A stretch of DNA of 64,000 bases from CAWBXL01 sp963837365. GTDB lineage: Bacteria > Acidobacteriota > Terriglobia > Terriglobales > Acidobacteriaceae. The stretch is from positions 434,001 through 498,000 of the forward strand of contig CAWIMW010000003.1 in NCBI GenBank assembly GCA_963837365.1. The letters run 5' to 3'. Within the stretch, counting starts at the first letter, position 1, and each line of letters opens with the position of its first letter. Positions 24,426 to 33,334 of the stretch are shown here, in pieces. The translations under genes were made by a program, and so were the position numbers. A model generated the notes under the pieces. It was not told the origin of the DNA. It saw nothing but the letters and a program-made list of their open reading frames with translations, and did not search any database.

Positions 24426-26261
24426 TCAGTTTCCTACCACAAACAAATGTCCATCATTCTGTGAGTACAATTTTCCGTCAGGCCCTATCGAAAGCGGAGT
24501 GTAGGCTGCTCCGATGGCTTGTTTGAGGAAGATTGACTGCGCGGGAATGCTGAAAATTCCAGTATTTCCCTGCGGCAATGAATACAAGTTTCCGTCCTCG
24601 CTATTCACATATACGATGCCGTTCGAATCTACAGCGGGTGCGTTCACACACCATTCGTATCCGTTGGGATGGCCTCCAGTTGTGTTGGTGCTGAGGAACT
24701 GCCATTCGATATTCATATCGGACGACAACTGCGTGATGTAGTACGGCCCGTCTGGCAGAGGTTGGCAGATGGGGCTGGAGAAAGAAGAACAATACAGGCC
24801 TCCGACCTGGTAGTGATTGTCCTTAATGATGATCGAGTAAGTATTACCGTGCGGGTAGATGGCCGGGGTCGAATCCCAGCCAAAATCGTAAGCGCCCAGA
24901 AAATTTCCTGACGCGTCGAACTTAAAGGTGTGGCCACGCGAGCCGTTGTAGTTTGTGAGTGCGCCGAACAGGATACTGCCATCCGGTAGCACCGTCGGAG
25001 AAGAAGACGCCAAATCCGGCACACTGGCGGAGCCTAGATCGTTGGTAGTGGGATCAACTCCCGGTGTGGTTCCAGGCCGGCAGGAATTCGCAGTCGTAGT
25101 ATCACTGGCGATAGGAACAATGACGCCGCAGCCATCATTCAAGCGGCGCTCTAAAGATGCCTGCCATTTTGGAGTCAGATCGGGGTTTACAGCTACCAGA
25201 TATGAAACCCAGCGATCGAAGTGGGCCCGGCTGACGGTGTAGATGGTTCCATCACTGGCAATGGCCGGTGCGAGATTCACCGGAGGACGCTGGGAACCGC
25301 AAAGCCGTGTGGCCGGAACCGCCGTCGGACTGGGCGGCCAGGGCAGTGTGGTGACATCGGTAAAACGTCCTGGGCAGTTGGTGCTGCTGCCTGTGGGCGC
25401 GCCCGGCACCAGCGCGGCGTAGGGTGCTATGGATGCTGTCCCTTGCGACGTCACTTTCACCAGCCACGCGCCGGCTACATCCGATCCAAACCATGGTTCA
25501 GCTACGGCTGGGTCACTCAGCTGTAGAACGTTGTAGTAAATGTTTCCGTTTGCGTCCGCGGTCAGCGGACCGGAGACGAAGGTATTGCTTGCATCCACAC
25601 TGGTGCCGGCAAATGGGTTGATCCTGGTTGCGGCCTGACCGGAGTTCTTATCAACTTTCCAAATCGCTCCACCGGCGGCGGGGACGTATAACGCACTGTT
25701 GGCGAGAACTGGGTGAAATACCGGCTCCCAGCCTGACAATCCGTTTCCGTTCGGTTCGGGTACCCAATCAGTTTGGAATGTCCAAATCTTGACTGCCTGG
25801 CCGCTTTCCCAGGTGAACCGGTCCACATTCCACTTCAGTTTGTTCCACGCATTCGGCCCGCATGCCGCTCCACTTACCCAATTGCCCACTGGATTACAAG
25901 AAGGGTATGTGCCGCTCTTCGATTCCATGTAGAAGTCATTGCCATCCACCAAAGTGGATTGATAGTGCGCCACCAGATCGCCGCCCTCTTCCGCTTGTTC
26001 CTGTGCGACAAACGGGTCATAAATGATGTCTGCTAATTTGCGGGTAAGGGATTGACCAGCGACCGGGGTAAATCCGCTGTGGGCGGGATTGGCTCCCCAC
26101 TGTGCCCAGAATGGATTGTTGGACGCTGGGGGAGGTGGAGGTGGTGGTGGCGGAGTACCGGAAGAACCGCCTCCACACGCAGCCAGCAGGGCCAGGAGGA
26201 AAATGACCAATGCGAACGCGCCACACATTAGCTTTCCACAAGCCAGGTTATTCCGCCGCAT
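24426..26261 (-). CDS. Lipoprotein with PQQ-like beta-propeller
   Basis: About 611 residues from the ATG at 26261 (AAGGAG upstream). The lipoprotein signal ends at LLALLAAC with Cys at the lipobox, then GGGSSG and a run of nine Pro. Repeated blades follow, e.g. NSALYVPAAGGAIWKVDKN, DGTIYTVSRAHFD and NGIVYVNSEDGNLYSLPQG, typical of PQQ-like propellers. No redox cofactor site can be assigned. The propeller probably serves as a binding or scaffold module at the outer membrane. The start at 26381 lacks a ribosome site and is rejected. Confidence 0.75.
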   Translation of the reverse strand: MRRNNLACGKLMCGAFALVIFLLALLAACGGGSSGTPPPPPPPPPASNNPFWAQWGANPAHSGFTPVAGQSLTRKLADIIYDPFVAQEQAEEGGDLVAHYQSTLVDGNDFYMESKSGTYPSCNPVGNWVSGAACGPNAWNKLKWNVDRFTWESGQAVKIWTFQTDWVPEPNGNGLSGWEPVFHPVLANSALYVPAAGGAIWKVDKNSGQAATRINPFAGTSVDASNTFVSGPLTADANGNIYYNVLQLSDPAVAEPWFGSDVAGAWLVKVTSQGTASIAPYAALVPGAPTGSSTNCPGRFTDVTTLPWPPSPTAVPATRLCGSQRPPVNLAPAIASDGTIYTVSRAHFDRWVSYLVAVNPDLTPKWQASLERRLNDGCGVIVPIASDTTTANSCRPGTTPGVDPTTNDLGSASVPDLASSSPTVLPDGSILFGALTNYNGSRGHTFKFDASGNFLGAYDFGWDSTPAIYPHGNTYSIIIKDNHYQVGGLYCSSFSSPICQPLPDGPYYITQLSSDMNIEWQFLSTNTTGGHPNGYEWCVNAPAVDSNGIVYVNSEDGNLYSLPQGNTGIFSIPAQSIFLKQAIGAAYTPLSIGPDGKLYSQNDGHLFVVGN

Positions 26262-26417
26262 GACAAATTCGCGCTCCTTCTTGCGGATTTTTAGTTTCAA
26301 CATCGTACTCAAGCTGGCCCCGTCAGCGTCAAGAATATTCAGTCTCATGTGAGCCGAATTCAACACGGTTTGCGCGTACAATCTTTGGACGATAATAGAT
26401 CACAACCGGAGGAGAGG

Positions 26418-27479
26418 ATGGCAACTATCACTATCGGTGAACATGCAGAGTCGAGTACGAAGCCTCAACAACCCGATGCAATACAACAATTGTTGCAAAT
26501 TGCGACTGCCTATGTGCCGAATTCAGCCCTATGGGTGGCAGCAGAATTGAAGGTGGCGGACCTGCTGGTCCAGGGCGCACGCGCTGTGTCCGTACTGGCG
26601 GAGCAGACCCATACCAATGAAGATGCCCTTTACCGAATCCTGCGCCTGTTGGCCATGGTGGGGATTTTTGTTGAAACCAAACCGCGTCACTTCGCCTTGA
26701 CGCCTGCGGCAGAGCTGCTGCGCTCCGATCATCCCAAGGGTCTGCGGGACATGGTGGTCTGGATTGCTGATCCGTTTCATTTCCGGGTCGCATCCGATCT
26801 CCTGCACTCGGTAAAAACCGGGCAGCCCACGGTGGAGCACGTCACCGGCAAACCTGCGTTTGAGTATTTTGCTTCCGACCCGGTTGAGTTCGACCGCTTC
26901 CATCATGCCATGACGACCATGAGCAGCATGGCGATCTACCCTGCCCTTGAGGCCTACGATTTCTCACAATTCGGTACCGTGGTGGATGTCGCGGGAGGAC
27001 ATGGGTTCATCATCTGCGAAATTCTGCGCAAGCACCCTCACGTCAAAGGAGTGTTGTTTGACCTGCCAGATGTGGTCGGTGGCGCCGAGCACAGAATTTG
27101 CAGTCTGGCGCTGGATGGACGCTGCCGCACCGTTGCCGGAGACTTTTTCCAGTCCGTTCCTGAAGGCGGTGACGCCTACTTCATGAAGCATATCATTCAT
27201 GATTGGGAGGACTCCAAAGCCATCGCCATCCTGCAAAATTGCCGCAAGGCGTTGCAGGGGAAACCCAAGGGCAAAGTCGTGCTGCTGGATTTTGTGGTGC
27301 CGGCTGGGAACGATCCACACTTTTCCAAGGTGATTGATCTTGAAATGCTGTTCTTCCCTGGGGGCAAGGAACGCACTGAGCAGGAATTCCGCGAGTTGTT
27401 TGCCAAGGCTGGGTTGCGGATGACGCGTCTGGTGCCCACGAAATCGCCGTTCTGCGTGATTGAGGCGGAGGTGGCTTAG
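26418..27479 (+). CDS. SAM-dependent O-methyltransferase, plant/hydroxyindole type
   Basis: 353 residues. GAGGAGAGG precedes the ATG at 26418. The N-terminal dimerisation domain (ALWVAAELKVADLLVQGA, then LYRILRLLAMVGIF) is followed by the Rossmann SAM site VVDVAGGHGFI and the catalytic His region MKHIIHDWEDSKAI. This is the family of acetylserotonin/caffeate-type O-methyltransferases, also used in bacterial pathways for pigments and antibiotics. It lies 285 nt before the tyrosinase gene, so a joint role in phenolic chemistry is possible but unproven. Confidence 0.88.
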   Translation: MATITIGEHAESSTKPQQPDAIQQLLQIATAYVPNSALWVAAELKVADLLVQGARAVSVLAEQTHTNEDALYRILRLLAMVGIFVETKPRHFALTPAAELLRSDHPKGLRDMVVWIADPFHFRVASDLLHSVKTGQPTVEHVTGKPAFEYFASDPVEFDRFHHAMTTMSSMAIYPALEAYDFSQFGTVVDVAGGHGFIICEILRKHPHVKGVLFDLPDVVGGAEHRICSLALDGRCRTVAGDFFQSVPEGGDAYFMKHIIHDWEDSKAIAILQNCRKALQGKPKGKVVLLDFVVPAGNDPHFSKVIDLEMLFFPGGKERTEQEFRELFAKAGLRMTRLVPTKSPFCVIEAEVA

Positions 27480-27587
27480 GGAACGCTTAGCCCTTGCCAT
27501 TCCGAAGGCTGGCTGGGAATGACATGGGGTTTTAATGAGTTGTCACACAATTGATGTAATGACACTATGGGTTGGTTCGCTGCCAAA

Positions 27588-27631
27588 AGCAGATTCCTCC
27601 TCTTCGCTCCGCTCATCGTCGGCATGACAAA
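27588..27631 (-). repeat. 44-nt dispersed repeat, copy 1
   Basis: The reverse complement of 27588-27631 matches 47643-47686 with 41 of 44 identical positions; both contain GACGATGAGCGGAGCG. It lies in the noncoding gap before the tyrosinase gene. The gene-free stretch 27480-27763 also shows shorter, imperfect inverted segments but no gene. Confidence 0.8.
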
Positions 27632-27763
27632 TTAGGGAAAGTAATAACTTGAAACGTACTGCTTGACGAACACTTCGCCTGAACGCATAATGGCGTCATT
27701 CCCTCCATTGTCACAACTCCCTGAGTCCTCCATTCAGGAAGTCCATCTTCAAGGAGAAACAAT

Positions 27764-29221
27764 ATGGCTGGGACACGTGTACGCCAGGACGTTTGGAAAT
27801 TAAGTAAAGCGGACAAATGGCACCCTACTCTGCTCTGGTATTCGAAGGCGGTGGTCGACATGCAGGCCCGCGCCGTCGAAGATCCCACCAGTTGGCAATA
27901 TCAGGCGGCCATTCATGGATTTAATGTCGGAGACGATCCGGGGTCAATCCCGGCAGCCTCGGTACCGCCTACCGCGGACCGGTTCTGGTCGCAGTGCCAG
28001 CATGGTTCGTGGTTCTTTTTGCCGTGGCACCGCATGTATCTGCATTATTTCGAGCAGATCATTGCTGCCACGGTGGTAAAGCTGGGTGGCGATCCGGGGT
28101 GGAGTCTTCCCTACTGGAATTACAGTGATGCAACGAATCCTGAGGCCAGAAAGTTGCCTCCGGCGTTTACTGAGCTCAATCTTCCCGATGGCTCGCCCAA
28201 CGGACTGTTCGTCGAATTTCGTGACCGAGGAAACGATGGGCGCACGGTTGCCAGCGCGAGCAAGACCAACCTTACGCCTTCGCTGAGTGAGGCGGCATAC
28301 ACTGCCGATCCTTTCGGAGGAAGTCCGGGGTTTGGCGGAGGCAGGACGGTCTTCAGTCACGGCGGTGGTGCGGCTGGCGTCCTGGAAATCACGCCTCACG
28401 GCGATATGCACGTGGCCGTCGGCGGCTTTATGGGAGCTTTCGAGACCGCGGGGCTGGATCCGGTTTTCTGGATGCATCATGCCAACATTGACCGGCTGTG
28501 GAACGTATGGAAAGCGCGCAGCCCGCAACATCAGAATCCTACGGATGCCCTATGGCTCAGCGGCGTGAGTTTTGACTTCCATGACTCCACCGGCAATATT
28601 GCCACCCACACCGCCAATCAGGTGGTGGACAACACGGCAGACCCGCTATCCTATAAGTATGAGGATGAATCCGACCCGATCGTGGGTGCGGTTGATCTGA
28701 TTCCGAGGATACTTGCGGTGGGCGAACGGCATATTCCCGAGATGGTGGGTGCGACCAGCAAGCCGGTCACACTCTCTGGAAAATCTGCGAGTACGCAGTT
28801 TGCGGTGAGTGCACCGTCTGGGCCGGCTCGAGTGCTGGACGTCGGCGGCGCGCCTCCGAAGATTTATTTGAACCTGGAGAATGTTACCGGGCCAGTGCAC
28901 CACACCAGCTACTCGGTGTATCTAAACCTCCCGCCGGAAAGCGATCCTGCAAAACGTCCTGATCTGCTTGTGGGCAGCATGTCTACATTCGGTATTGCTG
29001 CGGCCAGCCGCTCGGATGAAAAGCATGCCGGCAGTGGGTTGCGGTATGCCTACGAAGTTGGCCACATCGTGCGCCAGCTTGAGGCAAAGGGTGATTGGGA
29101 CCCGAAGAATGTCCGCGTAACATTTGTTCCGGATTACGATGCACCCGCGAAGAAGCGCGGCGCGGCTGCTCCTCCCACGGGTACGGTTAAAGTCGGGCGG
29201 GTGAGTATTTACCACAAGTAA
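27764..29221 (+). CDS. Tyrosinase (type 3 copper oxidase)
   Basis: 485 residues. The CuA site has His51 (AAIHGFNV), His80 (QCQHGSWF) and His89 (LPWHRMYL). The CuB site has the pair in TPHGDMH and the helix DPVFWMHHANIDRLW with two metal His. A C-terminal beta domain (about 340-485) follows, like the shielding domain of plant polyphenol oxidases. No signal peptide is seen. These enzymes oxidise mono- or diphenols to quinones. A DUF2182 membrane protein, a family that includes predicted metal-handling proteins, starts 9 nt downstream. Confidence 0.92.
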   Translation: MAGTRVRQDVWKLSKADKWHPTLLWYSKAVVDMQARAVEDPTSWQYQAAIHGFNVGDDPGSIPAASVPPTADRFWSQCQHGSWFFLPWHRMYLHYFEQIIAATVVKLGGDPGWSLPYWNYSDATNPEARKLPPAFTELNLPDGSPNGLFVEFRDRGNDGRTVASASKTNLTPSLSEAAYTADPFGGSPGFGGGRTVFSHGGGAAGVLEITPHGDMHVAVGGFMGAFETAGLDPVFWMHHANIDRLWNVWKARSPQHQNPTDALWLSGVSFDFHDSTGNIATHTANQVVDNTADPLSYKYEDESDPIVGAVDLIPRILAVGERHIPEMVGATSKPVTLSGKSASTQFAVSAPSGPARVLDVGGAPPKIYLNLENVTGPVHHTSYSVYLNLPPESDPAKRPDLLVGSMSTFGIAAASRSDEKHAGSGLRYAYEVGHIVRQLEAKGDWDPKNVRVTFVPDYDAPAKKRGAAAPPTGTVKVGRVSIYHK

Positions 29222-29230
29222 CGAGGCGGC

Positions 29231-29917
29231 ATGAAATTTCATCCGGCTACGGCGTGGCGGCGTTTTACCTGGGACCACCCGGAATGGTGGAGCCTCGGGT
29301 TTAGCCTGCTGGCGTGGGTGGTGATTCTTGAAGGATTCCAGACTGGTGCGGGATCAAATCCGCACCAGCATCATCATGCAGCGGCGACGTCATTGACCGG
29401 CGATATGCTTCACTGGATGCTGATGGTTGTGGCCATGATGCTGCCTCTGGTGGCTGATTCCGTGCGCAACACGGCCGCCATGAGCCTGTGGTCGCGCAGG
29501 CATCGAGCTATTGCCGGGTTTCTTCTTGGCTACCTCAGCGTTTGGCTGATGGTCGGCGCCGTAATTTCTCTGGTTGTTTTCACTCTAACGGCTCGTAGAT
29601 ATTTCAATCCCGCAACCGCGCTTGCCATCTCGTTCTGTGCAGCGCTCTTGTGGCAAGGTGTCTCCTACAAGAAGCGCGCACTCCGGGCTTGTCATCGCAC
29701 GATGCCACTTGCGCCAAATGGTTTGCGTGCTGATGTGGATTGCTTGCGTTACGGATGGATGATTGGAGGAAGCTGCCTGCTCAGTTGCTGGGCAATGATG
29801 GCGCTGTGTGCCGTTTCAGGGCACAGCCTTGGCATCATGCTGTTTGTTACCTTTGTGGGACTGGCTGAGCGTTATCCGCTTCGGCAATTCAAGGGGATGA
29901 CTCTGGCGCGATCATGA
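29231..29917 (+). CDS. DUF2182 family membrane protein
   Basis: 228 residues with five or six hydrophobic segments. It shows the DUF2182 pattern: MLHWMLMVVAMMLPLVADS, GFLLGYLSVWLMVGAVISL, and Met/Cys/His-rich helices such as CLLSCWAMMALCAVSG. A His-rich stretch (HQHHHAAA) lies after the first helix. DUF2182 proteins are predicted metal-binding membrane proteins of unknown biochemistry. Placement 9 nt after a copper enzyme suggests, but does not prove, a role in supplying copper to the tyrosinase. Confidence 0.8.
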   Translation: MKFHPATAWRRFTWDHPEWWSLGFSLLAWVVILEGFQTGAGSNPHQHHHAAATSLTGDMLHWMLMVVAMMLPLVADSVRNTAAMSLWSRRHRAIAGFLLGYLSVWLMVGAVISLVVFTLTARRYFNPATALAISFCAALLWQGVSYKKRALRACHRTMPLAPNGLRADVDCLRYGWMIGGSCLLSCWAMMALCAVSGHSLGIMLFVTFVGLAERYPLRQFKGMTLARS

Positions 29918-29940
29918 TTGCTTGCGGCCCTGCCCACAAT

Positions 29941-31233
29941 TCAGTTCTTCGTTTGCGGCTGTTTGTAGATCACTCCGCCTTTCATTACAAAGTCCACTTT
30001 TTCCAAGGCTGTAATGTCGCTAAGGGGATCGCCGGGGACGGCGACAATGTCGGCGTACTTCCCTACCTCGATGGTGCCAATTTCCTTTTGCATGCCGAGC
30101 AATTCTGAAGCAGTGACTGTGGCTGAGTGGATGGCCTGTGCCGGAGTCATGCCCCAGTTGACCATGTAGGAAAATTCCTTGGCGGGATTTTCTGTCCAGG
30201 CAAATCCGCCGGCATCGGTTCCGAAAGCAATTTTCACACCTGCCTTCAAGGCCCGCCGGAAGGTGTCCTCATGGATGTGCATCATCTTCAGCCACACCGG
30301 AGCGCCCTCGGCTGCACGCCCTTGGGCGACATACTCGCCGACATAAATTGTAGGTACATAGTAGGTGCCGTGCTGCGCCATCATCTGCAAATCGGCCTCG
30401 GCGATATAGTCGCCGTGCTCGATGGAATCCACGCCGGCTTCAACCGAGTTGTGCACACCGTTCAGCGCCACGGCATGAGAAGCGACCGGATGATGCGCGC
30501 GGTGGGCTTCGTCCACGATGGCGCGCAACTCGTCCAGGGTGAAGTTCGGAAGGTCGTCCAGCACTCCGTCGTCGCGGACGCGATAGCTGCGGTCGCTGTA
30601 GACCTTAATCCAGTCGGCCCCGTACATGATTTCCTCGCGAACCGCTTTGCGGGCTTCATCCGGCCCGTCAACGATCTGCAAGCCATGTGGTACGGGGACA
30701 TTCGGCGCGTAGCCCGACAGTGGATACGAACCGGTGATAGACATGGCACGGGTTGCAACTTGCATGCGCGGGCCGGGGATGACTCCGTTGTTAATCGCTT
30801 TTTTCACATCCACATCTGCATAGCCCGCACCTTCGGTGCCTAAATCACGGATAGTCGTGAATCCATGCTCCAGCGCGCGCCGTGCGTTTACCGTGGCTAG
30901 GATCGTCCGGTACTCCGGAGATTGCTTGAGCAACTGTGCGTCGTAATCGGCGGCGGTGATATCGCCTTGAAGCAGCACGTGGGTGTGGGTATCAATGAGT
31001 CCTGGCAAACATGTGTGTCCAGAGAGATCGATGACTTGCGGAGCGTGGGCGGGAATGGCGGCGATCTTGTCGCCATCGACTTCTAACACCACATCCTTTT
31101 GGGGGTGATCGGATTTTCCGTCAATTAGCCAGCCGCAATGAATGTAGATTGGATTCAGTGAAGCCTTTGGGGTTTGAGCAAGCGCGGTTCCCGCCATCAA
31201 CAACAAGCAAATCGAAATCCCAATTGGTTTCAT
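29941..31233 (-). CDS. Secreted metal-dependent amidohydrolase (paralogue of 7462)
   Basis: About 430 residues from the ATG at 31233 (AGGAAA upstream) with a signal peptide (PIGISICLLLMAGTALA). Metal motif PGLIDTHTHV, second metal His region PVASHAVAL, SIEHGDYIA, and the C-terminal YADIVAVPGDPLSDITALEK. Its architecture follows that of 7462-8751, and both end DPL-x-DIT with FVMKGG near the C-terminus. The substrate is unknown; this superfamily includes imidazolonepropionase and peptidases. The extended frame up to 31419 has no ribosome site and is not used. Confidence 0.87.
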   Translation of the reverse strand: MKPIGISICLLLMAGTALAQTPKASLNPIYIHCGWLIDGKSDHPQKDVVLEVDGDKIAAIPAHAPQVIDLSGHTCLPGLIDTHTHVLLQGDITAADYDAQLLKQSPEYRTILATVNARRALEHGFTTIRDLGTEGAGYADVDVKKAINNGVIPGPRMQVATRAMSITGSYPLSGYAPNVPVPHGLQIVDGPDEARKAVREEIMYGADWIKVYSDRSYRVRDDGVLDDLPNFTLDELRAIVDEAHRAHHPVASHAVALNGVHNSVEAGVDSIEHGDYIAEADLQMMAQHGTYYVPTIYVGEYVAQGRAAEGAPVWLKMMHIHEDTFRRALKAGVKIAFGTDAGGFAWTENPAKEFSYMVNWGMTPAQAIHSATVTASELLGMQKEIGTIEVGKYADIVAVPGDPLSDITALEKVDFVMKGGVIYKQPQTKN

Positions 31234-31457
31234 TTGTTGTTTCCTATGATCCCAGAGTGCTTTGCGGGTCAGCGGAAGTATAACTCTTGGGTCAGCCCCG
31301 CGCGTTTTCAAACCACAGGGGCCGCAGGGCTGTAACTGGAACCGACCAGGTGTGCGGGCCATTCCATGAGCCAGAGGCCAGCTCACGAAATTGAAGTATG
31401 GACACCGCACGGGCTGCATTATGTTGTCGGAGCGGAGATAACGCAGACAAGAAAAAC

Positions 31458-31479
31458 AGCCCGGCGCAATGGCCGGGCT
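31458..31479 (-). terminator. Intrinsic terminator after the TolB-like lipoprotein gene
   Basis: AGCCCGGC (31458-31465) pairs with GCCGGGCT (31472-31479). Read on the minus strand the hairpin is followed by GTTTTTCTTG. It lies 21 nt past the stop of the 31500-32504 gene. Confidence 0.8.
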
Positions 31480-31499
31480 ATTGGAGGTTTACGATTGGA

Positions 31500-32504
31500 T
31501 TAGTCCTCAATGGCTAAGTCTAGCCTGTCGTCGGCTGTTCCATCACTCACAGTCACGGCAGAGGATCCGTCGAGGTTGGCTTTCCATATTTGAGACATAC
31601 CCAGATCAGAATCATAGACCGTGTAGTAGAGGGTGGAGTTCAGAATTTCCCCCTCATAGGCATCCGGCGCCACGAGGGTTGCACCCGTTCCATCCAGATT
31701 AATGCTGAAGACGCCCTGAGTGCTGGGACTAACTCCATGGCTACGCACGCCAGAATGCAGGGAAGCAAAACTAGGTTTGGGCGAGAATGCGACGTTGTGC
31801 CTGCTGGCAACGCTAGGCGCGTAATTGTTGCCAAAGAATAGGATCTTCTTGCCATCCGGCGAGAACATCGGAGTATCCAAGAAAGCGTTCGTTACGGGGA
31901 CAACTGTGCTCTGATGAGTTCCGTCCACGTTGGCTAGATAAACGCCATTGCCGGAATTACCGAAGCAGGCGAAGGTGACTTTGCGGCTGTCCGCAGAATA
32001 ACTGCCGCTGTAGCAACCAGTCATGTCCGTCGGCAGAACCGTCGTAAGATTCTGCTTGCCGGTCCCGTCCACGTTCATGATCCAGACGCCGTAGACCTGG
32101 TTGGCGCCATCCCAAAATGTATAGAGGATTTTCTTGCCGTTGGGGGAGATCTTCGCGTACAAAACGTAAGAAAAATTGTCAGCAGAGTCATCGGTGTTCA
32201 TGGTCAACTGTGTCTGACCCGTGCCATCGGAGTTTATGACCCATACGTTTGGAAACGAAAGAAACGCAATTTTCTTTAGATCTGCGCTGATCGAGGGCGA
32301 ATAGAAATTGCCGAGGCTCAATGTAACCGGGGTCACGTTCGAGCCGTCCAGATTCATTAGAAACAACGGCGTTTGAGGATTGGAAGTGCGGTTGGAGGAA
32401 AATGGCAGCTTGCTGAAGGTTGGATTATTGCCGCCCCCGCAACCCACGGTGATGGCTGCGGCCAGAGCCAGCAGGCTAAACAGGGCAACTTGTCGCTTTT
32501 TCAA
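31500..32504 (-). CDS. TolB-like beta-propeller lipoprotein
   Basis: 334 residues starting at a TTG codon with a strong AAGGAG. The lipobox ITVGC is at about 18-22, then several WD40/TolB-type blades: LMNLDGSNVTPVTLS, VINSDGTGQTQLTMN, IMNVDGTGKQNLTTV, YLANVDGTHQSTV and SINLDGTGATL, each with an xxDGTxxxx turn. It should be attached to a membrane and display a propeller of about six blades. TolB-type propellers mediate protein contacts. No operon partners. Confidence 0.8.
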   Translation of the reverse strand: MKKRQVALFSLLALAAAITVGCGGGNNPTFSKLPFSSNRTSNPQTPLFLMNLDGSNVTPVTLSLGNFYSPSISADLKKIAFLSFPNVWVINSDGTGQTQLTMNTDDSADNFSYVLYAKISPNGKKILYTFWDGANQVYGVWIMNVDGTGKQNLTTVLPTDMTGCYSGSYSADSRKVTFACFGNSGNGVYLANVDGTHQSTVVPVTNAFLDTPMFSPDGKKILFFGNNYAPSVASRHNVAFSPKPSFASLHSGVRSHGVSPSTQGVFSINLDGTGATLVAPDAYEGEILNSTLYYTVYDSDLGMSQIWKANLDGSSAVTVSDGTADDRLDLAIED

Positions 32505-32837
32505 GAGTTCTCCTTAAGGGTTCGTCAGCCGTAAGCGGCGACGTGATTTCTTGCTTCTACAGCGGAGTGGTACGAGCTCACAGAGGAACCAAGGGCTTGC
32601 CAACGGAGCATTCAACGGCTTTTTCGCCGAGAAGACGAGAGCTACCTGGAAATCATCTATGAGATTGTTCTCTTACGACGGAAAAGACTGCTGACACAAT
32701 GCCATCGCCGATGTATGGGGGACAAAACAAAACAGCCAGAGCCGAAGGTACGGCCTTCAGTCACTCTCGACAAGGGTACGGAGGTAATTCGCAGACACTC
32801 AGAGTAACTGCAAAAGGTGGGTTGAACGTGTGGCCCA
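32505..32837. other. Gene-free stretch
   Basis: 333 nt between the lipoprotein gene and the transposase remnant. I see no convincing open frame, RNA gene or repeat. It may hold decayed insertion-sequence DNA, since the transposase remnant follows directly. Confidence 0.4.
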
Positions 32838-33128
32838 GCCGAGGTCTATCAGCCTTCCCCGCGTCCCTACAACGGTCTGCCGAATATCGATTATCCGCTC
32901 CACGAAAAAACCATCGTGGTCACTCGCTGTGGCCGCATCTGCCTGGGCAGCAAAAAAATTAACTTCAGCCAGGTCTTTGCCGGTCAAGCTGTGGGCATCC
33001 AAGAAGTGCAAGACGACATCTGGCTGGTCAGCTTTATGGATTATGATCTGGGTTACTTCGATCGGGAGACGCGAGTGCTCGAACCGCTGGAAAATCCGTT
33101 CGGTCCAAAAGTGTTACCCATGTCTTAG
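32838..33128 (+). pseudogene. IS481-family transposase C-terminal remnant
   Basis: The frame encodes about 96 residues: PAEVYQPSPRPYNGL, then TRCGRICLGSKKINFSQVF, then WLVSFMDYDLGYFDRET and the end GPKVLPMS. This is the C-terminal end of IS481/IS3-like integrase-type transposases, after the catalytic DDE core. No start codon and no DDE region precede it, so it is a truncated pseudogene. TGTTACCCATGTCT (33112-33125) inside it is nearly repeated at 33137-33150 just after the stop, and could be part of an element end. It lies 43 nt from tRNA-Arg. Confidence 0.75.
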
Positions 33129-33171
33129 GTACGTTCTGTCACCCATGTCTCCGGGCTGGACCCAGACAGGA

Positions 33172-33248
33172 TGGAGGCCCCGGGCGGAGTCGAACCGCCG
33201 ACCAACGGTTTAGGAAACCGCTGCTCTATCCAACTGAGCTACGGGGCC
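33172..33248 (-). tRNA. tRNA-Arg (anticodon CCT)
   Basis: On the minus strand: acceptor GGCCCCG (33242-33248) pairing with CGGGGCC (33176-33182), D stem GCTC/GAGC, anticodon stem GCGGT/ACCGT with a loop containing CCT, and T arm GGCGG-TTCGACT-CCGCC. The CCA end is encoded (33172-33174). The discriminator base is U73, which is uncommon for arginine tRNAs (A or G more usual). Confidence 0.92.
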
Positions 33249-33334
33249 ATGCGCGACGTAACCCCATTGTCTCACGTCAGTTGGCCGAGGTAGCACACGA
33301 CGAAAATCGTGCTTTGACGCTTCCGAAATTCCAA

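Noticed and set aside
30127..30843. Long plus-strand frame opposite the amidohydrolase gene
   Set aside because: It is the complement of a well-supported gene with signal peptide and metal motifs; its translation shows no known domain.
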